Shown here one piece after another: positions 25,563 through 39,079 of a DNA stretch of 64,000 nt (the first letter of the stretch is position 1; the number at the start of each line of letters is the position of its first letter). The stretch spans positions 87,986,964-88,050,963 of the forward strand of contig NW_022098076.1 of NCBI RefSeq assembly GCF_002288925.2, in the 5' to 3' direction. The translations under genes were made by a program, and so were the position numbers. The notes under the pieces were generated by a model, which ran no database searches, was not told the origin of the DNA, and worked only from the letters and a program-made list of their open reading frames with translations. This DNA comes from Delphinapterus leucas. Taxonomy: Eukaryota > Chordata > Mammalia > Artiodactyla > Monodontidae.

Positions 25563-25690
25563 AGGGACTTCCCTGGCGGTCAACGGTTAAGACTCTGCAC
25601 TTCCACTGCAGGGGGCGTGGGTTCGATCCCTGGATGGGGAACTAAGATCCTGCATGCTGCACAGTGCGCCCCCCCAACCCCCCCTCCAAA
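25563..25690 (+). mobile_element. CHR-type SINE, short copy
   Basis: The head is agggacttccctggcggtc, with B-box gggttcgatccc and 'aactaagatcctgcatgctgc'. The tail is C-rich (cccccccaacccccc) with a short A run instead of a long poly(A). A 13-base target duplication, aaatagaaacttg, lies at 25550-25562 and 25691-25703. Confidence 0.87.
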
Positions 25691-26393
25691 AAATAGAAAC
25701 TTGTTGTTGATACTCTGCCATGCCCTCCCTCTGCTTTCCAGCGCCTGGTGCCCCCAGGAGTGGGCAGGGTGGAAGCATCGGCTGTAACATCCTGTCATGG
25801 CTTGCTAACGAGAAAGCGTTAGAGAAAGCCACGACGAGTTAGCCATTCTAGGAAACTTCCCACAGCTGTTGCATTAATTAAGACTTTTGGTCCTGAATAA
25901 CAGAAACCACTGGAGCTCACTTAAGCAGAAAGGGGAATTTGTTTTAAGGATCCTGCGATGACTCCCAGAATCCAAGGGCAGCGAACCCAGAAAGGCTTCT
26001 TCATCTCTGCCTCTCATGCTCTCTACACGTCGGCTTCCCTCATTCATACTGGCCTCTTTGGCTTCCTGCTCCTCAGTGGGATGGCTGCAACCTAAGAGCT
26101 GCCACAGTCACCCAGAGGGAGCCTGATATCTCTCTCCATCTTCTCCCCTCACATACTTTCCTCCTTCTCACACTCTCCCTTCTCTGTCCTAATTCCGAAT
26201 TCTAGAGTGAGAATCAAGTTTGCCCTGCTTTGGGTTACATGTTGGTTTGGGAGAGGGAACGTCAAGACAGATAACAATCCACCACAGTTCTGTTCCCTCC
26301 TACCTTTATACATGATGCTACTGGTTATTTTTCTATCCCAGGAGTTTGAAAATTTTAAATGACCCTGATATCACAGGGGTGAAATACTAAGAT

Positions 26394-26610
26394 GTAGGTT
26401 TTAGAGACAAATTTGGCTTGAATCATCACTCTGCCACTTACTAGGTATGTATTCTTGGGCAAGTTACTTAAATTCTCTGAGCCTTTCTTTCTTTACAAGT
26501 TAAAAGGAATGTACAGTTACTATATTTCTTATGAGGTCATGCAGGGGTTAAATATAACAACATGTAGAATGCTTACGCAGGTCTAGCATATACTATGCTT
26601 GATAAAATAT
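26394..26610 (+). repeat. MIR SINE
   Basis: It contains 'ctctgccacttactaggtatgt', 'cttgggcaagttacttaa' and 'ctctgagcctttctttc', the MIR core in sense orientation. Confidence 0.82.
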
Positions 26611-26974
26611 TGCCCCTTCTTTCTTTCTGGTGAGCATTAAGACACATTGCCTTACCAAAAAGATGTTTGAGGTATATGTAGAGTACAAATCTCACACTGC
26701 CTTCTGCCCTCAAATTCTGTTCCCTCTTACCCCCTTTCTTTGGCCCCTTTTCACCTACCTTTGCATATGAGTATATTCATAGTCCAAAGGACTTGGGGTC
26801 TAAACCTAGAAAATTCTCTAGGGCCATATTCCCAGGCCATAGCTAGAGGTCCCGAGACATCATCTGAAGTGGAATCTACTCTCACAGATAGATGGTACTT
26901 CTGGTAAAGGGACTATTAGCTCTACCACAGCCCCAGTCTTTTCTCCCATGGTTAGAGTTGAAGGGGCCCACTTA

Positions 26975-27420
26975 AAGATTCAATTCAGTAAATATTTATT
27001 ATCTTTACTATTTGCAAGACCCTGAAATAGGTATTGTTGGAATTGCAAAATATGTAATTGAAAGAAGTAGTTCTTTCCGTCAAGGAGAATAAAGTCTGAA
27101 AGAAGAGGAGATGGATCTACACAAGTCGCTAATTCAGGATGTTTAGTACAACTGGCTTACCAAGGCCCCATGTTAATGTGGACAAGTCATCTTAAGGAGG
27201 GTGGAAAAATCGTTTGAAGCCAGATCATGGAGGCTATTGAACGCCAAGCTGAGGACTGTAATGTCAGGATAGCTGGAAGCCAGTGAGGATTTTTGAGAAA
27301 GGAGCGTAATCTAATGCTGTATTTTAGGAACTTTATCCTGGTAGTCAAATGCTAAAGGATCTGAAAGGCAGGAGAGCAGGAGAGGAGGCTGGAGTCTAGC
27401 TGGGGAGCTGCTTCAGTAGG
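26975..27420 (+). repeat. Old dispersed repeat, unnamed family, copy B
   Basis: It has 'cagtaaatatttattatc', then 'agatcatggaggctattgaacgccaagctgagg' split over a diverged body and 'aactttatcctgg'. The block order matches the copy at 34.9-35.6 kb. Confidence 0.6.
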
Positions 27421-27735
27421 AAGCGAGGGTGGGATTATGAATTCGGGCCCAGTCCAAGACTTGGTAAAGACTAGAAGTTGGGGATTGGGCTGAGGTAGAG
27501 GGAGTATGCGGGGTGACTTGAACCCTGAAAGTGCAGGAAGAAGTGTAGACTGTAGATGGGGTCACCTGGGGTCCCTTGGGAGCTCCTCCTCTCCTGAAGA
27601 TGGGGTGCGAGTGGAGAAGTAGCGCTCCATGTTTCACTGCACCCTGCGGCCAAGGGAGCGCCAACTGTAACTAAGGGTGCTGCATTAGAGCTTGACTTGC
27701 CCTGCCCACCTCATAGGGAAACTTTGTGGGTATTT

Positions 27736-28077
27736 GTTTTTTATAAATTTATTTATTTATTTGTTTGTTTTTATTTTTGGCTGTGTTGGGTCTTCATTGC
27801 TGCGTGCAAGCTTTCTCTAGTTGCGGCGAGCAGGGGCTACTCTTCGTTGTGGTGCGCGGTCTTCTCATTGCGGTGGCTTCTTTTGTTGCAGAGCATGGGC
27901 TCTAGGCGTGCGGGCTTCAGTAGTTGTGGCTCGCGGGCTCTAGAGCACAGGCTCAGTAGTTGTGGCGCATGGGCTTAGTTGCTCCGCGGCATGTGAGATC
28001 TTCCCGGGCCAGGGATCGAACCCGTGTCCCCTGCATTGGCAGGCGGATTCTTAACCACTGAGCCACCAGGGAAGCCC
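27736..28077 (-). mobile_element. Long CHR-1 type SINE, antisense
   Basis: Read on minus it starts gggcttccctggtggctcag, has B-box ggttcgatccc, and continues through the long CHR-1 body ('cgaagacccaacacagcc') to an A/T-rich tail. It is about 340 bases, versus about 205 for CHR-2. The left boundary is approximate because the tail merges with local T-rich sequence. Confidence 0.9.
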
Positions 28078-29914
28078 CTGTTTTTGTTTTTTTGAGAAAG
28101 GAAAACTAGATGAATTTCGGTACCTTATTTGGAAACTGTCTGGAGCAAACAGTAATTATGGACACATTTTCATCTGAAGTCTAAGTACTTAATATTAAAA
28201 TCAGCCAGGAAGTCATTAGCAGGCTGCTTTTTTTTTTTTTTTTTAAACTGTAGAATCCCCTCTGTGAACAATGAAACAGAATTTTGGCCCCAAAATAATA
28301 TTTAAAAGACATACAAGACTGGAGTTTGCTTTCCCCATTAGTGAGAAGAAAGAATTTACACTGTTTAATAACAGAGTCCCTGATCATCTTAAAATATAGC
28401 TGAAATTTATTTTGACATTTTTGTTTGATTATATTGGTGGTGTTTTTTTCAGCAGCAAATTTAATAAAAATGCTGGTATGTATTTCTTAAACAAGTCTCT
28501 CAGCTCACTAAACTGAGACTCACTTTCTAATGCTCTCAGTACTTTGCAGAGCCGTGCAGGGTCTAATAAGGCTCATTCATGGTGCTTTAATCATGCTCTT
28601 AATAAAAAACAGTCATTTGGGGAATACGTTTTCCAGGCAGTTTCCTTGCCCCCTGGGGGAAATATTTTGAGGCCTCCCAGTGACCATGGGATTAAAAGTC
28701 TTGACAGGGAAGTCCTAGAATCCTTCAAGAACTAGACCTTTGAAAGATTCATTGTTACGGACTCTCCCTTTGAAAGAGACCACTTTATCTTACTCCTAAA
28801 CATCTATAGGACAGACATAGCACTTTCTGAAAAGAAATTCTGGGTGATGTGGAAGAACGAACGTATGTAGGTAATCCAGTACGGGTAGTGTGTGATTTGA
28901 AGAATGATAGTTCCATTTTCATGGTTGCCATAACGATCACACAGTTGTGCAAAAAATGTGTATAGCTTTTGTAGACGGGAGCTGGCACCATTGCAATGAT
29001 TCTTCTCGTATCAGAACAACTGTTTTCAGATCTGAAAAATAGGGGTGGCTTAACCCTTCCCCAGTTAGCTCAGCATGCTCCCTGAGAAGGCTCTTTGGAT
29101 CTCTGGGGCTGTTGAAATGTATTCACCACTTACATTTGCATTTTAGCCTGATAAATGGATTGAGAATTAAGGATGATGATCCTTCCAACAGCAGGTTCTG
29201 AATTCCTGGCTTGGGAATTCAAAGGATGAGAAAAAAAAATGCTGTTCCTCAGATAGAAGTGTAGGAGAGATGTCTAGACATAGTTAATTCCTTGACCTTG
29301 TGACTATTCTTAATTCCGTCCACTAGAATTTAAATCCATTAAATACTGGCCTTTACCATTGTGTTTAAGTCTCTGATAAAGTCATATTAAAGTTTGATTA
29401 CATTTTCTGTTTTATTTTAATACATTCATTATGTCTGTTCTGGAAATTGCAAAGCAAATTTAATAGCATAGTCTTTTAAAGTGAAAATATATCTATTCAT
29501 GTTCCCTTTTCGGCTACTTTTCCTATCTTTGGGTACCCATTCCAAAAGAAAGTACTTGGGACTTGACTTTCTCTGACATACTAAAGAATATCCATTTGGA
29601 AAAAACTTGATGTCAGAACTCTGTATGTGGATTTTCAGGTTGAGGGTGAAAGGTTGTCAGATTTGGGTTCGGTACCTAAAAACGAAGTCATTGACAACTT
29701 AGTCAACCACAGAGAAACTTTTCTCAGAGAAATTTGGGGGTAATTAGTAGTTCAGCAAAAATGCTTCTGGGGTGTTTAAATCTTAAGATAAAGTATGGAA
29801 CTAAGGGTACGTAGAAGAGATGTCAGCTTCCATTTGAAATAAAACTTCTTGGCTTGTTTACTTCTTTTAACACCTTCTCTTTTGAATTCCTGTTCCATTA
29901 AATCAAAGTTCTGC
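28078..29914. other. Mostly unique intron
   Basis: I see no exon or clear repeat. There is a T run near 28229-28244. Confidence 0.55.
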
Positions 29915-30000
29915 AGTTCTGTGACCTTAGGCAAATTACTTAATCTCTCTGAGCCTCGGTTTCCCCATCCATAAAACAAGAGTAAAAAATAATACCCACC
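29915..30000 (+). repeat. MIR SINE fragment
   Basis: It has 'ctgtgaccttaggcaaatta', 'cttaatctctctgagcctc' and 'ggtttccccatcc'. Confidence 0.82.
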
Positions 30001-30599
30001 ATTATTATAATTCTAAGAGAATCACCTTTCAAGAGATTCTAGGAGATGTAGAAAAAAAGTGTTTTTAACGAGAGCAAGATTTCCCATATATTGAAGTGAA
30101 GACCTCTAATATGTTAATACTCTGCGAAGATTTTGCACATAGGAGAACTTTTTATGTCTAAACTCTAAACATTATATTTAGAGGCTTAGATATTTGATCC
30201 CTCTGTGGGAACATTTCCTGTAAGCTTACTGCTACTTCATTTTGTCCGATTTTAAAACTTATTTTATATCAGTCAGTGTTCTTCTAGCCTGTTTTAAAGT
30301 AATCCCAATGTGATATTTTAAATCTGGGTCATAGGAAGACTCTACTACCCAGAGGTAAAAGAAGAGAGAGAGATGTTCAGAGAGTGCTTCGGGTAGAAGG
30401 ACTTTCTGGGCGCCATGGGACTCGGCTGCTCTCATTTCTCCCTTAGGCGTGCAGAGCTGCATTCTGAACACCTGCGAGCCTAGGTTTAAGACTTCTTGGA
30501 CAGGAAATAAAAGAGAGCAGAGGCCAAGCCATTCGTATCTACATATAAACTCTCTTGGTTGAGTTGTGCCCAGCAGTTCGGGGCCTTCAGGTAAACTAA

Positions 30600-30960
30600 C
30601 TTGGTGGCTTCCAGGCCTTTGCTGTAGCTCTTCCTTTTGCCCAAGTCCTTCTTTCTCCATAAAGCCCATGGCTCACTCCTCACCTCCCTCAAGTCATCTT
30701 CAAGTGGCATCATCTCATTGAGGCCTCTGCTGACTACCCTATTTATAACTGTAGTCAGCACTTCCAACCTCCCTTGCTCTGTTCTAATGTTTCTTTTCTT
30801 TTTCCTCCACAGCACTTAATTATAATACTGTTTATTTTCTATCTTCTCCCCCACTAGAATGTAAGTGGACAGGATTCTTCGTTCTCAAATGTGTCGCAGA
30901 CACCTAGAGCAGTAAATGTCTGTAAATATTGAATGAAGGAATTCTGGCCTTCTTTCTCTT
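30600..30960 (+). repeat. L2 LINE 3' end
   Basis: It contains 'cattgaggcctctgctgac', 'cacagcacttaattataa', 'ccccactagaatgtaagtgg' and the terminal 'cacctagagcagtaaatg ... tattgaatgaa', the usual L2 3' end in sense orientation. Confidence 0.82.
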
Positions 30961-31429
30961 AACCTCTGATACCTTCACATTGACATTGTACTGCTTCCTA
31001 CAACTCCAATTTGTGCTTGACACAAAATAAGTGAAAATTTATGAAAAGAGCTACAATTACACATAGTTTTCAGCCATTTAGAACAAGAAAGGGATGGGCC
31101 TATTTCTTGGGAAAATTCATGACTGCAGGATTGCATGGCGAAAGAGGGATCCAGCTAATTCTTTGTGGCTGCAAAGGGCTGAATTGTGAAGTTTCTCAGA
31201 ATCAGATTTCAGCTCAGCTTATAAAGGTACTTTCCAATAGTTCGGGCTCCTGTCTGAAATTGAATGGCCTGCCTAATAAGTCAGTGACTTATCCCCTTAT
31301 CCTGAGTACTCAAGATGTGGGTTGATCTGTGTGATTGATTCTGGTTCGGAGACATTTGGGGGATAAGATTTGGACTAGGGTGAACTCTGAGGAACTTCCA
31401 ACTCTGTCGATTCTATGATTCTGGCCACT

Positions 31430-31720
31430 GAACTGATACGGAGTAATTTCCAGGATTTATTGTTAAGTGAAAAAGCAAGTTGCAAGAGAGAATTTATAGG
31501 ATTCGACTGTTCGTGTTAGAAAGAAGAGAAAATGAGAAAAAATATATATCAAAAAGAAAGCAGAAATGCAAAAAAGAATAAACCAGAAAATGATGAAATA
31601 GTTATCTCTGGGGGGTAGGAATAAGGCAGGATAGAGATGAGAGTAAGACTTCTCTCAGTATACTTTAACTTTTGAACCATTTAAATATTCAACAATAAAA
31701 TTAAATTCAAAAGGAAATAA
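31430..31720 (+). repeat. Probable L1/HAL1 3' fragment
   Basis: It has 'agtgaaaaagcaagttgcaag', 'atagttatctctggggggtagg' and 'ttcaacaataaaattaaat', which read like an old LINE 3' end. It is diverged. Confidence 0.5.
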
Positions 31721-34700
31721 AAGCAAAATCTCTAAAATCGACATAAGACAATAACAAATGGTACTAATGTTTATCAAATGTATAGCATTACTACACAGAG
31801 AAAAAAAGGATTCAGGTAACTTTTGGGCACTATGCTTTTTGAGCACTTTGTACATCCTTAGTGACTATATTCTAACGATAAAACTCCAAAGAAATCTTCA
31901 TAGATACTTGGTTGCTAGTGGATACTGGGATTGTATTTCTGAAACTGTTTTAAATATTGAAGCCATTGGGAGCTGAGGCTCTCAGTGGAAGAATAAAAAT
32001 ATAAATATAGAATGAGGGAAGAGGAGCAAGACCTCTGTAGTATTAGAGTTCAGTTGGAGGTGTAAATGTGACTCACGACTTTTAAGCAGTATATTAGGTT
32101 GAGCCACAGGAAATTGCCAGTTTTAGGCTGTAACTAGTCAAATATCAACAATTTCATACGATTTAACTCAGTATTTTCTAATTCAGCTCACTAAAAGGGC
32201 CTAGAAGTAATGACACCTGAGTAGTAATGAGCATAGCGATCTAGAGCCCTGTGTTGGTTTCTACATAACGTTCATTCCCCACTGAAAGAAACCTGGGCTC
32301 CTTAGGGACATGGTGATTATTAGCCTGGGCAGGAAATGTATAAGGTGAGCCTGAAATAATTACTGTGCCAAACAGCACAGAAGTGCTCCAAGACTTGTGG
32401 AGACACATTGCAAGGACGCAGGGGATCACTTGAAAGGGCCTCCACCAACCTCATTTGGGACAATTTGAGTATCAGAAAGAATAGTAATGGTAATGGATAA
32501 TACATTTAATTTTTTTTAAGTCAGTGAATCTGTAATAATACTCAAAAAGAAACCAAAAACGAACAAACAACAACAAAGTAGGGTCAGTGCAGGGAAAGCT
32601 CTTGACAGAAGAGTCAGCTCATAAATACAGACAGTAGTATAGGATTAGAAAATCACCATTTTACAACTTGCAAAGTTATGATTGATTCAGGCAAAAAGCA
32701 TCAGTGGAAGCTAGAATCACTGGCTGAAAGGTTCTTTGAGAGCAGGATATTCACATGATCTAAAAGTCTTATTCCACAGATTACTTATTAATTATAAAGA
32801 GTAAAAGGTAGCCTTATAATAGAAAGCTCTGGCTATTAGCACCTTAGCAAATCACATCTGGCAACCTCACAGTCTGTGCCTTCTGAAGGAATGCAGTACG
32901 AAGTGCACACTATCCCCTGTGAAGTATTCACGGCAAAAGTTCACCGTGAATCTAGTCAAGACTTAAAACCTAACTTTCTGTTTGTTGGAAATTCAGAGAG
33001 GATTAATTTTGCCACGTTTGATTTATTTCTGTCCTTTCCTCTCTTTCTCCTTCCATGAGGAAACAAGCTGATAAATCTAGAACGTGAGACATTCTACAAG
33101 ACAACTGGCCTGGACTCTTCAAAAAAACAAAAGCAGTGTTACATTTTTTAAAAATAATAAATAAAGATAGAGGAATTCATATACATTGAACAGACTAAAG
33201 AGACATGACTACCAAATACTGTGTAAACCTTGATTAGAGCCTAGATCAGGAGGAAAACAATTTTGTGAGACAATTGAAGACATTTAAATATGATCTGTAA
33301 ATTGGATAGAGGAAATTAATCTTAACTGTGGTGGTGGTAGTATTCTGGTTCTGTAGAAGAATGCCTTTATTCTCAGAAAACACATGCAAAAGAATGGAGG
33401 GGTAAAGTATCATGATCTGTACTACATAATTTAAAATAGTTCAGATGTAAAAAAAAAAAAAGCTAGATATATGAAGGGAGGAACAGAGGGAGGAGAAAGA
33501 TAAAGCAAATATGTCAAAGTGTTGACATTTGATGAATCTTAATGAGAGGTATATGAGTGTTAATTTTACTATTCTTTAAATTTTCCTGAAAGTTTAACAT
33601 TTTTCAGAATGAAAATTGAGGGGAAGAAAGTTAATTTTAACATATTCTCTAAGTTTAAACCGTGGCTTTCCTGGCCCATGCCGTGGCCTCTGGCTCCCAG
33701 GGTACCAGGCCAACCTTGTCCTGTGACCTCTGCTCCAGGGTGTCGTTTTTTTGAAGTATAAAAAGAGGCACAGAATGGAGAGAGGTTCAGTGAGTGGGTG
33801 AGTAAATGAATATAACAAGGGAGACCATTTTAGTCATTTCTGATTCCGTTCTCATCTTATCACAGTCCTTTGGAAAGTAACCTAATCACTACATTCACTT
33901 GGTCTAGAATTTTGCTAAAGCTTGAGGTAGACCTTTGGTGGACCCTGGATTAAAAACCCCTAGCTGGGTGAAAAGAGCCTGCCCAGAGCATTGCCTCCGT
34001 TCTTTCTGTTCTCTCTATGGCCTCCTGTGTGTCGTTTCATCACTGTGGGGAAGTGGAGGGACAGATGGACCAAGATCTCCTTCTGCTTTAAATAGACCTC
34101 AGTCTTTTTCTGTTCTGAAAAATCTGTGGTTTGTGTCAGACTTTTTAGCATCTGTTGTGGCAGTAGAGCTGAGTGATAAGAGTATTAACATACCCACAGC
34201 TGCCATCAGAAAAAATAAACGGTCCAGCCCTGCTGCACTAAGGGGCGCTGATTCAGGTTCGAATGATGCTCCCTGCTCCATGGCCTTCGAGAGGAGAGGT
34301 CGGCGCATCCCTGAGGAAAGTCAGTGTGAAAGGGAAGCTCAGACGAGTTCAGCATCTGACTTGGCTGGTTCATCTTAGCACCCATCTGGCTGGACTCCCC
34401 GCATGGTGCTCCGTAGAGACGCATCACATGGTTGAGTGCTCCAGCTTTTTAGTTACTTTTCCTGCTCCAGTTTATATAAAATTATCTGGTTTCTATATAA
34501 ACTCTGATACCATCTAATCTAAGAAAGTGGTAAAAAACTGTACTCTTTATCCTCCTAAAGTTATTTCTTAAATATTTTCCATCCCCTTTCACCCATTCGC
34601 CATCATTGACCCAGATCCTCCTCACCAGAATTGCTTGTGAGCAAGGAGACAAACCCAGAGTCACGGACAGAGGAGGGCCTCTATAAATTTTGTTAGTCTG

Positions 34701-34929
34701 GAATTGGTCCCTGAACCACAGTTTGTAAAACACTGTTTTATGAGAAAAGAAGATGGGATGAAGACAGAAAAGGACACCCTTGGAAACAATAACACTGTGG
34801 TGTGACCACAGGGTTGGATGCCAGGCGGTCATGAGTTCTAATCCTAAATGTATTTCCCAAGTCACAGTGGCAAAATTGAATGGAAAAGTGCTAAAGAGGC
34901 CCCTTTGGTGATTTTTTTCATTCACGTAT
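31721..34929. other. Mostly unique intron
   Basis: A 147-codon frame at 33935-34378 has no recognisable domain. No splice-site-bounded coding exon is seen. Confidence 0.55.
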
Positions 34930-35600
34930 CCATCAGCTATTCATTACATGTGTGCCTTCAGTGTGCTGGAAGAGATACACAGATAGGTCAGGATCAGAGC
35001 CAGACCTTGAGGAGCTCTCAGCCTTGTCACAGTGATGAGACATGTCCATAAGTAACCGTCAGCATGCCAGGGGTAGTGGTCAGCGCCATTGAACTAGGGC
35101 AGGTTGCAGGCATGGGCAGGGCAGCTGGGGGAGAGGCAGCTTCTACTCTCTGGAGCCATGAAGGTTCCCTGGAAAAAAGATGGCATTGCAGCCAGGCCTT
35201 TAAAAGTGGTAGGTCTTAGACACTGGAGATTGGTGGGATAAATGTCCTAATGTTGGGAACAGCACGAACAGTGTTTCAGGAACCAGAGGGTGTAGAGAAA
35301 AGTTTGTCATACTAGGTGCACGTTGGGAGTGTGCAATCTGACTAGAAAAATGCAGGCCAGGGCCATATCATGAAAGGCTTTGAATTCTAAGCTGAGTTTC
35401 TATTTTAGTCAGTAAGGAGTTGAGGAAGGCTTTTTTACCAGGCACATGCTTTAAGACGATTAATCTGGCAGTAGCCATGACCTTGGGAGAGCAATTTCTG
35501 TGATGTCGTAGGGGCCATGGCCGAAATCCAGTGAGGTGAATGGTGACAACGTGGTGAGTAAATGTTGCTGTGGAGACTAGACAGCTGCCTCCAGCTGCAA
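34930..35600 (+). repeat. Old dispersed repeat, unnamed family, copy C
   Basis: This is the longest copy. It has 'gtgtgccttcagtgtgctgg', 'gaccttgaggagctctcagcc', 'ttccctggaaaaaagatgg', 'ggccatatcatgaaaggctt' and 'gattaatctggcagtagcc', in that order. Confidence 0.65.
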
Positions 35601-37165
35601 GGAGGTAGAGATGTTGGTCCCCTGAGGAGGAAGAGGACGCAACGTCAGAGGAAGGGTGTGTGAGTGACAGAGGAACAGAAGTTCTTTCTGTGCTTTTGTT
35701 ATTCCCTGGGATTCTTGGCCAGGTCATAATGGATTATAGAAGGCTTTTAGTTATTCTTCACGTGTTCTTTTCTCGGACCAATGGCTTTGAGTAAAACAAT
35801 CTTCGAAGTTTTCTGTCCCTTTAAAAAGTTCGACTAAGCCCTTCAGTCACGTGCCTTCAGAAATTTTGGTTACATAACGCTGCTCTGAATTGGAATTCTG
35901 CAGCCTCATGCACTGGAGCCTCATTCTTTCCCTCCCCCACCTGGCACTTTATTTTCTGTGGGTCAGGGTTAGTAGCTTCTTTCTAACCATTGTTGCGGAA
36001 CTCTTTAAATATTTGGTCTCACAGGTTCTAAAAGCTGGCAGGCCAGGCTGCTCCCTGCAGGTTGTGAGACCAAAGCCTTCCAGAAAAGGAGCCAGTAAAA
36101 TCCCAAAAGCATGTTAACGGAGTGTAACTGCTGCATGGAGCACTGCCCCTGTGGGGCCAGGCTCCCAAGTGCTGAGGCCAGCAGCCCGCAGCCGCTGTGG
36201 CCCATGACCAGAAGGAGCCCTCATGCACCACATCGTGGCCGCTTCGTAATTGTGGTGATGACAACAGATTAAATCACTGGCTCTCAGCACTGAGGACTGG
36301 GGTTTGTCAGGGTCACTCACTGTTCCCTTGCTTCTCCCAATTTTCCATAGCGAGAGAGCAAGTTTGGAGTCCACTGCTACAAATACTTGCTGGGAGCTCT
36401 CCAAGTTTTACTCTGTCTAGAAGTTAGTTCTCTTAGTAGCCTATACTGAATGTCCGTCTGTCTTCCAGCATCCCCTCAACACATGATTCTGAAATGTAAC
36501 TCCTCAATATATGTGTGTATGTTTTTGTACCCTGGTTTGTTTGGTTTTTTTTAATGATTTAAGGCCACTTGCAGATATACATATAATGCAATGAATAATT
36601 TTTAAATTCGGCTACAGGGCAAAAGGGTTATATGAATAGGAAAATGAGGTACACCCAGGATAAAGGTTAGTTCACAAAGTTCAAAATACAAATAAGATCC
36701 TCTGGAAACAGATCACACATGTTTTTCTGAGTTTCCTAGCAGGCAAAGCAAAGAAGGAAACTTAAAAGGATAAAATTCACATATGTGTAAGGTACAAGCA
36801 CACCATCAGCTCAAGAGAAGAAGAGCGAGTCCTTGCACTGCATAAACTTGCTCCTGAAGTGCTCGTGAAAGGGGCACCGAGTGAGCAACCGAGCAAGGCC
36901 CTCATCAGCTTCCCTGCAGCAAATAGCATAGAACACTTGTTTGACTTCTTGCAGTATTCCATGGGGTAGGCTTGGTGCTAAGGCCCCATGTGAGAAGGAC
37001 TCCACGGGAGGCCTGTGCAGGGTGTTTCAGTGTAGTTTATCACCTTTCAAAGGTGTCTGGGAGATTCTGTGCCACAAAAAAAGTGCCAAGATCAAATGGG
37101 TCTGGCAAGAACTGTGTGATACCAGCATACTGAAGGCTCTGAGAAGTCCTACTATTAAAAAATTG

Positions 37166-37524
37166 AGACTTCCCTGGTGGTGCAGAGGTTAAGAATCCGC
37201 CTGCCAATGCAGGGAACACAGGTTCGAACCCTGTCTGGGAAGATCCCACATGCCATGGAGCAGCTAAGCCCGTGCGCCACAACTACTGACCCTGCTCTCT
37301 AGAGCCCACGAGCCACAACTCCTGAGCCTGCGTGCCACAACTATTGAAGCCTGCTCGCCTAGAGCCCATGCTTTGCAACAAGAGAAGCCACTGCAATGAG
37401 AAGCCCACGCACCACAACGAAGAGTAGCCCCCACTCGCTGCAACTAGAGAAAGCCTGTGCGCAGCAACGAAGACCCAACACAGCCAAAAATAAAATAAAT
37501 TAAATTAATTAATTAAAAAAAGAA
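37166..37524 (+). mobile_element. Long CHR-1 type SINE
   Basis: The head is agacttccctggtggtgcag, with B-box ggttcgaaccc, then the long body ending 'cgaagacccaacacagcc' and an A/T-rich tail. A short target duplication, aaaaaattg, lies at about 37157-37165 and 37525-37533. Confidence 0.9.
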
Positions 37525-37614
37525 AAAAAATTGGCTCAGCATTTACCAAACTGATTTAATCACAAGACCTTTTTAAAAAAATTAAAACACTTACTGGGAA
37601 ACACTGATCTAAAA

Positions 37615-37913
37615 CAGGGATCAGCAAACTGTCTCCTAAGGGTCAGATAGATACTTTAGCGTACTGTCCCTGTCAAAACTACTCCACTCAGCTCTGCCAT
37701 TGTATCCAAAAAGCATGAGTGTATTCCAATAAGGCTTCATTTATGTATACTAAAATTCGAATTTCGTATAATTTTCACGTGTCATGAAATAATATTTTTC
37801 TTCTTTTTTTTTTCAATCATTTAAAAAGACAGAAACCATTCTTAGCCTGCAGACCATTCAGAAACAGGTGGCAGGCCCAATTTGGTCTGTGAGCTATAGT
37901 TTACTGACCCCTG
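37615..37913. mobile_element. hAT-type DNA transposon with both ends
   Basis: Terminal inverted repeats are cagggatcagcaaac at the left and gtttactgacccctg at the right (13 of 15 paired). The 8-base target duplications atctaaaa (37607-37614) and atcaaaaa (37914-37921) differ at one base. It is the same family as 445-728. There is no transposase, so it is non-autonomous. Confidence 0.88.
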
Positions 37914-37984
37914 ATCAAAAATAATGTTTGGATGGTATGTCTTCCAGCAAGTTTCCCTGAGTACCATTCCTCAGAGTTGTTTTA

Positions 37985-39079
37985 TTTTTATATTATTTTT
38001 TGTGTGTGGTGGTTAATTTTTTTTTAATTTTCAAAAAATTTTATTTTACTTATTTTTATACAGCAGGTTCTTATTAGTTATCTATTTTATACATAGTGTA
38101 TATACGTCAATCCCAATCTCCCAATTCATCCCACCACCCCCGCCTCTCCCCCCTTGGTGTCCATACATTCTCTATATCTGTGTCTCTATTTCTGCCTTGC
38201 AAACCGGTTCATCTGTACCATTTTTCTAGATTCCACATATATGCGTTAATATACGATATTTGTTTTTCTCTTTCTGACTTACTTCATTCTGTATGACAGT
38301 CTCTAGGTCCATCCACGTCTCTACAAATGACCCAGTTTCATTCCTTGATGAGTAATATTCCATTGTATATATGTACCACATCCTCTTTATCCGTTCATCT
38401 TTCGATGGGCATTTAGGTTGCTTCCATGAGCTGGCTATTGTAAATAGTGCTGCAGTGAACATTGGGGTACATGACTCTTTTTGAATGATGGTTTTCTCTG
38501 GGTATATGCCCAGTAGTGGGATTGCTGGGTCATATGGTAATTCTATTTTTAGTTTTTTTAAGGAACCTCCATACTGTTCTCCATAGTGGCTGTATCAATT
38601 TACATTCCCACCAACAGTGCAAGAGGGTTCCCTTTCTCCACACCCTCTCCAGCATTTGTTGTTTGTGGATTTTCTGATGATGCGCATTCTGACTGGTGTG
38701 AGGTGATACCTCATTGTAGTTTTGATTTGCATTTCTCTAATAATTAGCGATGTTGAGCAGCTTTTCATGTGCTTCTTGGCCATCTGTATGCCTTCTTTGG
38801 AGAAATGTCTATTTAGGTCTTCTGCCCATTTTTGGATTGGGTTATTTGTTTTTTTAATATTGAGCTGCATGAGCTGTTTATATATTTTGGAGATTAATCC
38901 TTTGTTGATTCGTTTGCCAATATTTTCTCTCGTTCTGAGGGTTGTCTTTTTGTCTTGTTTATAGTTCCCTTTGCTGTGCAAAAGCTTTTAAGTTTCATTA
39001 GGTCCCATTTGTTTATTTTTGTTTTTAGTTCCATTACTCTAGGAGGTGGGTCAAAAAACATCTTGCTGTGATATATGTC
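37985..39079 (-). mobile_element. 5'-truncated L1, antisense
   Basis: On minus it encodes ORF2 C-terminal parts at 38595-38981 (with [17 protein letters not shown] and RNEMQIKTT-like blocks) and at 38226-38462 (MWYIYTMEYYSS), then the 3' UTR. A perfect 13-base target duplication, cagagttgtttta, lies at 37972-37984 and 39080-39092. It is better preserved than the 7.5-12.7 kb element. Confidence 0.92.

Noticed and set aside
33935..34378. 147-codon plus-strand frame
   Set aside because: No recognisable domain and no flanking splice or retrocopy signals; plausible by chance in GC-richer intron.
34482..34925. 147-codon minus-strand frame
   Set aside because: No similarity that I recognise and no gene-like context; treated as chance.
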